This document shows positions 8,963 to 16,135 of a stretch of DNA of 42,804 bases, one piece after another. The DNA is from Vibrio sonorensis (GTDB lineage: Bacteria; Pseudomonadota; Gammaproteobacteria; Enterobacterales; Vibrionaceae). The notes under the pieces are model-generated. The model was not told where the DNA came from. It ran no database searches and saw nothing but the letters and a program-made list of their open reading frames with translations. Numbering within the stretch: the stretch's first letter is position 1; every line of letters starts with the position of its first letter. Both the position numbers and the translations under genes were made by a program. Location: positions 1 through 42,804 of the forward strand of contig NZ_LJJE01000029.1 of assembly GCF_001854765.1 (NCBI RefSeq), read 5' to 3'.

Positions 8963-9536
8963 TCGTTTTGAAGGACAATGGGTGTGATACCTGAAGCGTT
9001 GCCTACGTGGTGGCGGCAGGGATGCCTGTCCAATCATTCCGCCCACCGGTACCATATTTAAACGATAAAGCCTCGACGAAAGTCGGGGCTTTGTTGTATC
9101 TAGGGTTTGTGAGTTTAAATTCCGCGTGTCGGCTTGGATGCAAGCCCAGCTATTCCGCCCACTGGTATCATATTAGAAAAGTCGCTTATATAGCGGCCCT
9201 TTGCCGTTTTGAAGGACAATGGGTATGATGCCTGAAGCGTTGCCTACGTGGTGGCGGCAGGGATGCCTGTCCAATCATTCCGCCCACCGGTACCATATTT
9301 AAACGATAAAGCCTCGACGAAAGTAGGGGCTTTGTTGTATCTAGGATTCGTGAATCCAAATTCGGCGTATCGGCTTGGATGCAGCTTATTCCTCTACCTG
9401 AAGAAATACTTCTTTATGCACGGATGAATAACCTTTAAATTATAAATATCATATGGTTATGTCTATTCCTAATGGCAGGACACTCGTCGACGTAAGCTAT
9501 GCATTTTTCTAGACTTATTCTGAGTTTCGATGCTAG

Positions 9537-9977
9537 TTGGCGTTATCGATTGTGGTTGGAACCTTGGTTTTGAAAAAGTATAGAAGTTTTACTCGCACGA
9601 GGGCATTGGTGCTATTGCGCTACAGAGTTACTCGTACATTTTTATGGTTGGGCGCTAGTGTATTATCAGCGGCTTTGGTGCGAGGTGGGTGGTCGCAGGC
9701 CTTTGCTGAAAAACAATGGAACCCCAAATCTTTCCAATATTATGAGACAACTTGGTTTGATGTCGCTTTTAGCTTGTTGGTTTCTGGTGTCTCGTTATTA
9801 TTCTGTCTTGTGAGTACATTTATCGTGTTGGGTTATATTTTTATACCCAATACCTCGAAAGTCATGTTGCGCAAACACATAGTGAGGAAAAATCAAAGGA
9901 AGGCCAAGAAACGCACCATTGCTAGAGAGACTGATGGTGTTTCAAATGATGCCAATCGAGCTGGTGAGCACAAGTAG
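9537..9977 (+). CDS. Hypothetical small membrane protein
   Basis: A 146-residue reading frame that I do not recognise. It would start at TTG (9537); no ATG lies in frame before residue 120 and no convincing ribosome site is visible, so the start is uncertain. Two hydrophobic segments can be seen, roughly residues 37-57 (LWLGASVLSAALVRGG) and 78-108 (AFSLLVSGVSLLFCLVSTF). Between the termini the protein is rich in arginine and lysine, with a strongly basic tail (KNQRKAKKRTIARE). It lies between the tRNA-tail repeats and a long gene-free stretch. Could be a genuine species-restricted protein or a decayed gene. Confidence 0.5.
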   Translation: MALSIVVGTLVLKKYRSFTRTRALVLLRYRVTRTFLWLGASVLSAALVRGGWSQAFAEKQWNPKSFQYYETTWFDVAFSLLVSGVSLLFCLVSTFIVLGYIFIPNTSKVMLRKHIVRKNQRKAKKRTIARETDGVSNDANRAGEHK

Positions 9978-10323
9978 CTATCGCCGTATTCACATCTAAT
10001 TGCCTTATTTGGTGTTTTTGTTACACAGGGAAAATGAGCAACTGTTCTAGAAAAATTACGGCTTACTGTATCTATCTTAAAGGCGCGGATGATTTTATAG
10101 TGTCTCTAGAACTAAGATTTTGTGCGAAAGACCAATTTGAGTTGAACTCAGTATGCCCTCCTATGTTGATTCTTGTCTCATAATCGGTGTTGTCTCCCAA
10201 TAGATGGGAAAGGAAGAATCAACTGCTTTCGGATATAAGTTCTCACAATTTATCGATATAGGTAGGGTATGGGTATCCAGTTTTTGTTTGGATAGCGAAA
10301 CCAAAATGGCACGGAGTTAAACA
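9978..10323. other. Intergenic stretch, nothing recognised
   Basis: About 350 bases upstream of the 46-residue small protein. No RNA gene or repeat was seen. A ribosome site (GGAG at 10313-10316) serves the following small gene; the promoter was not pinned down. Confidence 0.5.
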
Positions 10324-10464
10324 ATGGATAGCTGGACAGATTTCTTCCCTTACGTTGCTATGGCAATCAAGCTCATTGCGCTTGGTGTTGGAGGGTACTT
10401 TGCGATCAAGTGGCATTTTGACCAAGATAAAAAGCTAAAAGAACAAGAAGCCAAGCAAAAGTAA
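10324..10464 (+). CDS. Small single-pass membrane protein, 46 residues
   Basis: A short frame beginning MDSWTDFFPYVAMAIK and ending EAKQK. It has one hydrophobic segment (about residues 9-28, VAMAIKLIALGVGGYFAI) followed by a strongly charged tail rich in lysine, glutamate and glutamine. GGAG stands 7 bases before the ATG and a GC-rich hairpin terminator follows 57 bases after the stop, so it has the signs of a complete monocistronic gene. I do not know its function; single-pass proteins of this size often bind and tune larger membrane complexes. A 60-residue frame on the opposite strand covers the same region but lacks these signals. Confidence 0.75.
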   Translation: MDSWTDFFPYVAMAIKLIALGVGGYFAIKWHFDQDKKLKEQEAKQK

Positions 10465-10520
10465 ATTGCAAGAGAACAAAGCGTATTAAAAACAACGTCA
10501 ATGAGCTAAAACTAAAACAA

Positions 10521-10538
10521 GCCCCCATATTTGGGGGC
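10521..10538. terminator. Terminator after the small protein
   Basis: Seven-base stem GCCCCCA / TGGGGGC with loop TATT, followed by the T-rich ATCTTTGTGTTT. It also lies at the end of the converging lipoprotein gene. Confidence 0.75.
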
Positions 10539-10573
10539 ATCTTTGTGTTTCATCGCAGACAGAAAAGCTAGAT

Positions 10574-11539
10574 TTATTGGGTTGCACTTTTCGCTTGTTG
10601 GTCGTGAAACTCTTTTTCGAGTTGGTTGAACTGACTGTAATCGGTAAACTTGATGTTGCGTTCTTTAATCACAGCTTTAAGTTCATCTGAGAACCAAATT
10701 TTGTAGTCTGAGTAACGTGCTTTCCATTGAGGGTAGACGGCTTTGGACTCCTCAGTGTCTAGCGCTGGATGAATAGTTAAATGGTAAATGCCCGGCTGTA
10801 GTCTGGAAAACAGCTCAACATATCTGTCTCGTCTTTGTTCGTAGTCACCCCAACCACCCGTCGCTTTTAAGTCATAAATCGCATAGTAGTTATCAACTAC
10901 TAGGTTCCCATTTTCTCTATGCCATAAATTGTCGTGTTTCTGGTCCATAAATCTTACCGACAAATGAATACCGTGTTTTTTGGCAATTTTTTTCGCTAGT
11001 TTGAAATAGTCTTCTGCAAACCAAGGGTAATAAATATACATATGGGCATCCATATGGGTAATATTAATTCCCGCTTGTTTAATTTTTTGGATCTGCGCTT
11101 CCATCTCCTTTTCAATGTCTTCGATATTGGCGTTTTCCACTACTTCATCTTGAGTCGCCCATAGATAACCTTTTTCGTTATAGAGACTGGGCACTTCTTC
11201 TTTTGGTAACACGGCACCCCAAGGTGCTTTTTCTTGCCATTCATTAGTCAAAGTGATGTGAACACCAATACTGTAACCTTTTTCTACGGCAATTTTGGCT
11301 GCCCTTTCAAAATCTGGATTGGTCGCCATAATCGTGGCGGTTTTCACGAAATCTGTTTTATCCAGTAACTCTACGGTCGCATCAGTGTGCGGTATTGAGC
11401 AGCCATAGTCGTCAGCATTGACAATGACGACAATATCATCCTTGGTGTAGCCTAGCTTTTCCATGAAATTATCTTCTTTGGAACAGCCCATCAAAAGTAT
11501 GGGGATGGCGAGTAATATCGCTGATAATTTTTTGTTCAT
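10574..11539 (-). CDS. YdjC/ChbG-family carbohydrate deacetylase, lipoprotein
   Basis: A 321-residue protein with a type II signal peptide; lipobox LMGC lipidates C19. The rest matches the YdjC/ChbG/HpnK metal-dependent deacetylase family: VNADDYG at 40-46 (metal-binding aspartate of the DD pair), SIGVHITLTNEW with H94, and HMDAHMY with H162 and H166, then YHLTIHPA near 255. The family removes acetyl groups from N-acetylated sugars. ChbG of the PTS operon in this window (38947-39705) is cytoplasmic; this paralogue is predicted to be anchored in the envelope, so it should meet outside or periplasmic substrates. It stands alone. Substrate unknown. Confidence 0.85.
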   Translation of the reverse strand: MNKKLSAILLAIPILLMGCSKEDNFMEKLGYTKDDIVVIVNADDYGCSIPHTDATVELLDKTDFVKTATIMATNPDFERAAKIAVEKGYSIGVHITLTNEWQEKAPWGAVLPKEEVPSLYNEKGYLWATQDEVVENANIEDIEKEMEAQIQKIKQAGINITHMDAHMYIYYPWFAEDYFKLAKKIAKKHGIHLSVRFMDQKHDNLWHRENGNLVVDNYYAIYDLKATGGWGDYEQRRDRYVELFSRLQPGIYHLTIHPALDTEESKAVYPQWKARYSDYKIWFSDELKAVIKERNIKFTDYSQFNQLEKEFHDQQAKSATQ

Positions 11540-11979
11540 TTATAGACCTCGTCACGTCAATTATTCTGGCTCGTTTCATTTTCTACAGTCTATTAGTTCG
11601 TTTGGTTTCAGTTTGAAGGTTAGGAGTAAAGCTATTTAATTGGCTCCGATACTAAGTCTGGAATTCTCAGGGCAAATAGTTTTCGTAAGAAATAATCGAC
11701 TGTGTTGAGTTCAAGGTAGCGCATTAAAAATGAACAATAAATAGTGCGCAGATTAAACTGATATTAAGTTTAATTAATGTTTATCAACGGAAAGGTGAGG
11801 GGGCGTGGCAGTTATATAGCTGATTTAAATCAGTAGGTTAAGTTACCATGGCCTGAGGCTAGTTAATGAGATTGAAAAACCTAAAAGTTATGTCACCGCC
11901 CCTAAAGCGAAATGGGTATTTGTCTCGGGGCAATGACTCTTATACGGTCTATTTTTGAAGTTTGAAGCCGTTTATTTAC
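11540..11979. other. Intergenic stretch with a perfect 14-bp palindrome
   Basis: No gene or RNA recognised. CTGATTTAAATCAG at 11820-11833 is a perfect palindrome containing TGAT-N4-ATCA, the core of an FNR/CRP-type site, but it is about 280 bases from the lipoprotein start and lacks the flanking T/A of a full FNR box. Confidence 0.35.
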
Positions 11980-12330
11980 TCAAAATCGAGGGTTAAATCC
12001 CATATTAATAAAGGCTTCTCTTGGTTTGTGAACAACAATAGCACGCTGAGAGAGCGGGCGAGCTTCAAACTCAATGCCTAGTATTTCCAATGAAATCATC
12101 CCAGTGGTTGCGTTGACGATAAAGTTGACAACATGGCCACGTTGCACAACACCAGTATTGGTTATGTCCATACCTTCCCAATCTAAGGTTTTTCCTGTTA
12201 CTCCAACAAAAGGCGCTTCATATCCGCCTTCAGTTTCGTCCATTGCTTGAATGTCTAAAAACATGCCGTAGGAAAATAGCGTCACACACATTAGTCCGAT
12301 CATTGCAAATATACGGGTAAGTAAAATCAT
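11980..12330 (-). CDS. Hypothetical exported or membrane-anchored protein
   Basis: Unrecognised protein of 116 residues. The start was placed at the second of two adjacent ATG codons (12330) because GGAG lies six bases upstream; an in-frame ATG at 12393 would add 21 residues with no ribosome site and a charged sequence (RKNFLLLRWHEQEPER). From 12330 the protein begins with a hydrophobic segment (ILLTRIFAMIGLMCVTLFSYG) that can act as a signal anchor, followed by about 90 residues likely rich in beta structure. It is divergent from the MarR gene, and the two operator-like palindromes between them could control both. Confidence 0.65.
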   Translation of the reverse strand: MILLTRIFAMIGLMCVTLFSYGMFLDIQAMDETEGGYEAPFVGVTGKTLDWEGMDITNTGVVQRGHVVNFIVNATTGMISLEILGIEFEARPLSQRAIVVHKPREAFINMGFNPRF

Positions 12331-12496
12331 CATTCTCTCCGGTTCTTGCTCATGCCAGCGTAATAGTAAAAAGTTTTTTCGTGGGTAAATCACAAGCTGT
12401 TTTCATATCAGTTGGGGTAACAGTTTGCGCTATTGCCATCCTCTGAGATTTGTAGCCTGTTTCACTCAATTTGTGCCCTCTTGATGATTTAATTTA

Positions 12497-12535
12497 GTTA
12501 GATGTCTAACCAGTGTCAATGGTTAAATGTCTAAC
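12497..12535. promoter_or_regulatory. Two MarR-type operator palindromes
   Basis: GTTAGATGTCTAAC at 12497-12510 is a perfect inverted repeat (GTTAGA, 2-base spacer, TCTAAC). GTTAAATGTCTAAC at 12522-12535 is the same with one mismatch. Their starts are 25 bp apart. They lie between the divergent 116-residue gene and the MarR gene, the usual place for MarR autoregulation. Confidence 0.75.
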
Positions 12536-12687
12536 TAAAAATAAAGAATGGGGTTATACTCGGTTAATATTTTGATTTCTGGCACTTTATAACTTAGTTG
12601 TCGTGAGTGCTGTGAATATTGGGATCAGTAGTTTCATATTGGTCGAACTTTCCCAGCACATGACTGTTTAAATAAGGTAGGTCATCA

Positions 12688-13134
12688 ATGAGTGAATTAA
12701 GTCGTGATACGGAGCTTTTTCAGTTTTTTAATGAGGTAAGCATTATTGCGCAATTGAGTGCCAACTTGATGAACCGTGTACTGCCAGACGGGTTATCGAT
12801 TTCTCATTTTTCAGCTTTGAATCACTTGGTTCGACTTGGCGATGGCATTACTCCATTGGAGTTGGCTAGAGCTTTTCAAGTGACAAAGCCAACGATGACC
12901 CATACGCTGCAGGTTTTGTCTAAAAAGGGCTTTTTAGTTTTGAGTGCCAATCCAAATGACGCTCGATCTAAGTTGGTCTACCTTACTGACGAGGGAGTGG
13001 TGTACAGAAACAAAGCGGTTAAAGTTGTCACTGAACACCTAGCCTTAATTTCAAAAGAAGTGGATATAGAAAGGGTTGTGGCAACGATTCCTGAGTTACA
13101 ACAAGTTCGTAAAGTACTTGATGAGAACCGCTAG
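12688..13134 (+). CDS. MarR family transcriptional regulator
   Basis: A 148-residue protein with the MarR winged helix: LSISHFSALNHLVRLGDGITPLELARAFQVTKPTMTHTLQVLSKKGFLVLSANPNDARSK spans the recognition helix and the beta wing (DAR at about 92-94). MarR proteins are dimers that bind short palindromes and release DNA when they bind small phenolic or oxidising ligands. Two such palindromes lie 150-190 bases upstream, suggesting self-regulation and control of the divergent gene. The ATG has AAGGTAGG upstream. Ligand and regulon cannot be told from the sequence. Confidence 0.9.
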   Translation: MSELSRDTELFQFFNEVSIIAQLSANLMNRVLPDGLSISHFSALNHLVRLGDGITPLELARAFQVTKPTMTHTLQVLSKKGFLVLSANPNDARSKLVYLTDEGVVYRNKAVKVVTEHLALISKEVDIERVVATIPELQQVRKVLDENR

Positions 13135-13147
13135 CGGATTCTTTTTC
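13125..13147 (+). terminator. Terminator overlapping the end of the MarR gene
   Basis: GAACCGC / GCGGATTC stem with one bulged A and a TA loop, followed by TTTTTCTTT; the stem includes the stop codon. Confidence 0.65.
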
Positions 13148-13198
13148 TTTACTGCGCTATAGATTTGCAAAACAAGTACTCCACGAGCGTGACTCGCT

Positions 13199-13885
13199 TT
13201 ACGGGGTTGAAGAGACAGCAAATAGTGATTGTTGGATGTCGGCAACAAAATAACTGGTTAACTCAGCGTCTTTGGTTTTCTGATAACGCATTTTTCCGTT
13301 TGGATCCTCTGACGCGGGTAATACGCCGCTAAACCGAGTCATTTTTGTCAGGCTTGCATTCATATCAAATTCAATATCATCCATGAAAAAAGCCATGCCA
13401 AGCGACGCGGGCCCGACATTTATCGTAATGGTTTGAGTGTCTTGTTTTTTTATAGAAAATTGGAAAGGAGCAAGCTTTTTAGCTTTTAATATTGGGCCAG
13501 AACATTTGATCTTCTTACCATTTTTAAGTGTTTCTATGTTGGCTCTAGCAAATTCTGGAAACAGTTCGGGCAGACACAAAGGCAACTGTCCCCTTTCGTT
13601 ACTCCAAAGCAGTCTAGCATCTGAAGAAAACGCTGTTACCTTGTTATCAGTGATCAGTACAGAGCCTATTTGAGATGGGTGCCCATGTTTAATGTGTAGC
13701 TCGATGGCATCGTTAGACCATCTAACTTCCGCATCATACATTTTATTATTTCCATTCGTGACTTGATAGCTTTTTCCCAATGGGGTTTTGGTCGACGAAA
13801 TGGATATAGAATCACCTTCCGAAGATGCCACATTAAAAGATGCAATAGCGACAATTGCAAAAATCCAGCGCTTGTTACTCAACAT
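13199..13885 (-). CDS. Hypothetical secreted/periplasmic protein
   Basis: A 228-residue protein I cannot assign. It starts with a clear signal peptide (MLSNKRWIFAIVAIASFNVASS) and has GAGGTGA before the ATG. The rest lacks membrane segments and looks beta-rich. A C-terminal segment (FARANIETLKNGKKI, then FSGVLPASEDPNGKMRY) lines up with the divergent neighbour's AKHWNTLKKGEKL and IDGLIEPRDKKPNGRYLEY, so the two appear to be distant paralogues. The pairing suggests a shared role in the periplasm, unknown in nature. Confidence 0.75.
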   Translation of the reverse strand: MLSNKRWIFAIVAIASFNVASSEGDSISISSTKTPLGKSYQVTNGNNKMYDAEVRWSNDAIELHIKHGHPSQIGSVLITDNKVTAFSSDARLLWSNERGQLPLCLPELFPEFARANIETLKNGKKIKCSGPILKAKKLAPFQFSIKKQDTQTITINVGPASLGMAFFMDDIEFDMNASLTKMTRFSGVLPASEDPNGKMRYQKTKDAELTSYFVADIQQSLFAVSSTP

Positions 13886-14019
13886 AAATTCACCTCAGTC
13901 ATAACCAAATCGATTTCCAACTTACCCAATCGATAACGTGACTTCTTGAAGAAACACGCCAACTTGTGAATTAACCGTGCTACTTACGTGAGATACTCAT
14001 TGCGAGAATATTGGCGTAA

Positions 14020-14124
14020 ATGTTCAATTTTTTCTCCTTACTCATCGTTAATCTACTTTCATCAACAAACAGTAATGCATTGGATGAGGAAAGTAATGAC
14101 AAACCACAATCACCACTTCTCTGA
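14020..14124 (+). other. Possible signal-peptide reading frame, out of frame with the following gene
   Basis: ATG at 14020 opens a 34-codon frame, MFNFFSLLIVNLLSSTNSNA then DEESNDKPQSPLL, with the profile of an exported-protein N-terminus. It stops where the frame of the next gene (one base over) carries the paralogous domain. If the two belong together a one-base frameshift separates them. It lacks a strong ribosome site. Confidence 0.35.
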
Positions 14125-14806
14125 GCGTGAGATAAAAACAACCGCATTGGTCTATGACCGAAAGCTGGCGAACAACCGAGCGTCGTTCTCTATGGAAATG
14201 AGTTTTAAGTCAGGCGAAAACGGTACTTTAAAAGGAACGAGAAAATGGTACTGCATTGGGGATGAAGCGGTGTCAATCGAAAAACTTGAATGGTGTGCAA
14301 ATAAAGGTATTCATCGAGTATCGATGCACAACTTGAGCCTAAGAGAAACGGCTGAAATGCGGCATAGCGATAAGAGCGGAGATTTTGAGTTGTGCAGCCC
14401 TAAGACCAATATGCTGCCAAAGGTTAAAAGTACTCAGTTTAATACGTCTCCAGCGACACTTTTAAGCTTGCCATTTGAAGTAGCTAAACACTGGAACACG
14501 CTTAAGAAAGGTGAAAAGCTTATCTTCGACTATTCCGTCTTAAAGGTACAAGCTCATACCAAAGTGTCGCTACAAGCAAAAATTGAGGACGGTTATTTCG
14601 TTGTCGAATTAAAACCTCTTTCATGGTTCTGGCAACTCGTATTTGGCTCTACATACATGTATTTCGATCAAGATAAACCTGTGTTGAGAAAGATAGATGG
14701 ACTTATCGAACCTCGTGATAAAAAGCCCAATGGACGATACCTAGAGTATTTGGCCATGATGGAGTTTGACAGCGGGGTTGATCTAAGTCGTTTGGTAAAA
14801 GTGTAA
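14096..14806 (+). CDS. Hypothetical protein, distant paralogue of the divergent secreted protein
   Basis: 236 residues if started at ATG 14096, which has AGGA five bases upstream; the frame is open back to a GTG at 13988 (272 residues). I do not recognise the family. The C-terminal half aligns with the divergent gene at 13199-13885 (TLKKGEKL, LKxxxK, EPRDKKPNGRYLEY). That neighbour has a signal peptide and this start has none, but an overlapping frame from 14020 encodes a signal-like stretch, so either this copy is cytoplasmic or a frameshift has removed its export signal. It is followed 17 bases later by the SDR gene and probably heads that operon. Confidence 0.65.
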   Translation: MTNHNHHFSEREIKTTALVYDRKLANNRASFSMEMSFKSGENGTLKGTRKWYCIGDEAVSIEKLEWCANKGIHRVSMHNLSLRETAEMRHSDKSGDFELCSPKTNMLPKVKSTQFNTSPATLLSLPFEVAKHWNTLKKGEKLIFDYSVLKVQAHTKVSLQAKIEDGYFVVELKPLSWFWQLVFGSTYMYFDQDKPVLRKIDGLIEPRDKKPNGRYLEYLAMMEFDSGVDLSRLVKV

Positions 14807-14823
14807 AAAGGAGCATCTATCTG

Positions 14824-15543
14824 ATGAAAATAGTACTTATAACTGGCGGGACAAGAGGTGTCGGAGCGGCTTTGGTTGAACAATATTTGGCACGCGGATT
14901 CAAGGTTATCTCTACGGGAAGTTCTCAAACTACGGTTGACAAGGCTATAGAGAACTTTCCTTTAGTTGATTGGTACGTATGCAATCTCGCTGACGAATCG
15001 AGTATCGATAGGTTTTGTATGCAAATGGTTAATCAAGAACTGGATATTGTAATTCACAATGCGGGGGTTCAACAGTTGCGAAACTTCTTTGATTTAGAGC
15101 CCAAATCTATTTCTAGTGTAGATGAAACCATGATTAACCTTACTGCACCGATACTCTTAACAGAAAAGTTGTTCAATAATGTTTTTAGCACCAAAGGAAC
15201 TTGGGTATACATCACCTCTGGATTGGCGATCGCGCCAAAGCAGAGCTCCCCAGTGTACTGCGCAAACAAAGCAGGGCTGCGCGCCTTTACCAAATCTCTG
15301 CGTGCACAAGCCAAACTGGGTAAACATCCTATACGGGTATGCGAAGCAATTTTGCCATTAGTCGACACCGACATGACTAGAGGTCGTGGAAAAGGAAAGA
15401 TCAGTGCGGAAGAAGCTGCAAAACAGATCGTTGCCGGAGTAGACAAAGAAAAGCCCGAGATCCAAGTAGGTATAACTAAAGTTCTGATGAATGTAAGAAA
15501 GTTGTTCCCCAATTTTGCAGAAAGCATCATGTTGAGATCTTAA
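14824..15543 (+). CDS. Short-chain dehydrogenase/reductase (DltE-like)
   Basis: A 239-residue classical SDR. TGGTRGVG at 7-14 binds the dinucleotide, HNAG at 78-81 is the structural NAG motif, and the catalytic triad is S132 (TSG), Y145 and K149 (YCANK). The later part (PLVDTDMTRGRGKGKISAEEAAKQIVAG, near 185-212) resembles DltE-type oxidoreductases. The substrate is unknown. Ribosome site AGGAG lies nine bases before the ATG. It sits between an uncharacterised protein and a small membrane protein with only 2 bases to the latter, so the group is one operon ending in an AraC regulator. Confidence 0.88.
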   Translation: MKIVLITGGTRGVGAALVEQYLARGFKVISTGSSQTTVDKAIENFPLVDWYVCNLADESSIDRFCMQMVNQELDIVIHNAGVQQLRNFFDLEPKSISSVDETMINLTAPILLTEKLFNNVFSTKGTWVYITSGLAIAPKQSSPVYCANKAGLRAFTKSLRAQAKLGKHPIRVCEAILPLVDTDMTRGRGKGKISAEEAAKQIVAGVDKEKPEIQVGITKVLMNVRKLFPNFAESIMLRS

Positions 15544-15545
15544 CC

Positions 15546-16127
15546 ATGACAGATAGAAAGAAAGTACCCAATGTAAACCCCACTCTGGGAAAGAGAGTTG
15601 CTCAATGGATTGGTAGAAATGGTTCTAAGAGTAAAGCATTACCAATTCTTGGTGGGATATCAATAGGCGATTTTTTTGTTCCTGCATTGCCAACTCAAAC
15701 CTCTGTCATCTTGCTGACTTGGTTGCAACCCAAACGCGCAGTTTTGATTGCTCTAACTTTTTCTGCTGCGGCTGCCGCAGGAGCTTCAATTCTTGCCTTT
15801 ATTGCCTACTCGGTCGATGGCTACCTCACCGCGGCTACTCCATTAACAAATTCTGATTATTACGATCATTGGCAACGGCTTCAGAGTTGGATCAATGAGC
15901 ATGGATTGTGGACATTGTTGGTTATGTCGATGTTTCCCACACCGCCTAGAGTGCTGATAATTCTTAGCTTACTATCCGGAATAGCATGGACTGGCATTGT
16001 CGCCACCGTCTTTGTCGGAAAACTGATTTGGTTTAGTTTAGTGGTACTATTAGTAACCAAAGCCCCACGGTTCTTATTATCATTACCATGGGTGGGACCC
16101 AAGTTAAAACCTTTACTAAACCGGTAG
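15546..16127 (+). CDS. VTT/DedA-like inner membrane protein
   Basis: A 193-residue protein with about four to five membrane segments after a polar, basic N-terminus of 30 residues. The central LGGISIGDFFVPALPTQTSVILL and the later MSMFPTPPRVLIILSLLSGI resemble the paired reentrant segments of the VTT (SNARE-associated/DedA) fold, with the latter replacing the usual FIPGxR by FPTPPR. Function is not known; the family includes lipid scramblases and carrier flippases. Starts 2 bases after the SDR stop, and its end overlaps or abuts the AraC gene. Confidence 0.7.
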   Translation: MTDRKKVPNVNPTLGKRVAQWIGRNGSKSKALPILGGISIGDFFVPALPTQTSVILLTWLQPKRAVLIALTFSAAAAAGASILAFIAYSVDGYLTAATPLTNSDYYDHWQRLQSWINEHGLWTLLVMSMFPTPPRVLIILSLLSGIAWTGIVATVFVGKLIWFSLVVLLVTKAPRFLLSLPWVGPKLKPLLNR

Positions 16128-16135
16128 GAGATAGC

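Larger units (their letters stand above)
8797..9395 (+). repeat. Compound tandem repeat carrying tRNA-Leu 3' tails (rtT-like)
   Basis: A 241-bp unit begins at the tRNA end (8810), repeats at 9051 and starts a third time at 9292, breaking off after about 95 bp. Units 1 and 2 are about 93 percent alike by eye. Each unit is itself two related halves. The 17-base tRNA tail TCCGCCCACCGGTACCA is exact at 8797, 9038 and 9279; a variant ending CACTGGTATCA stands at 8913 and 9154. Spacing therefore alternates 116 and 125 bp. The copies downstream of the tRNA are each preceded by a hairpin whose loop region contains GGATGC. The tails are followed by terminator-like hairpins of two alternating types. 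The layout recalls the 178-bp rtT repeats of E. coli tyrT, which also carry tRNA tails. Confidence 0.93.

Noticed and set aside
8772..9228. Two near-identical plus-strand frames of about 70 codons within the tRNA-tail repeats
   Set aside because: They arise from the 241-bp duplication, begin inside or beside tRNA sequence, run through the terminator hairpins and have no ribosome site. A tyrT-like small peptide cannot be excluded but nothing supports it.
8797..9395. tRNA 3'-end repeats as attachment sites of an integrated element
   Set aside because: Copies are only about 120 bp apart with no integrase or cargo between them; they behave as a tandem array, not as attL/attR.
8797..9395. CRISPR array
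   Set aside because: Units are long, the sequence between tails is itself repeated, and no cas genes are present.
10243..10425. 60-codon minus-strand frame
   Set aside because: It lies opposite the better-supported 46-residue small protein and has no expression signals.
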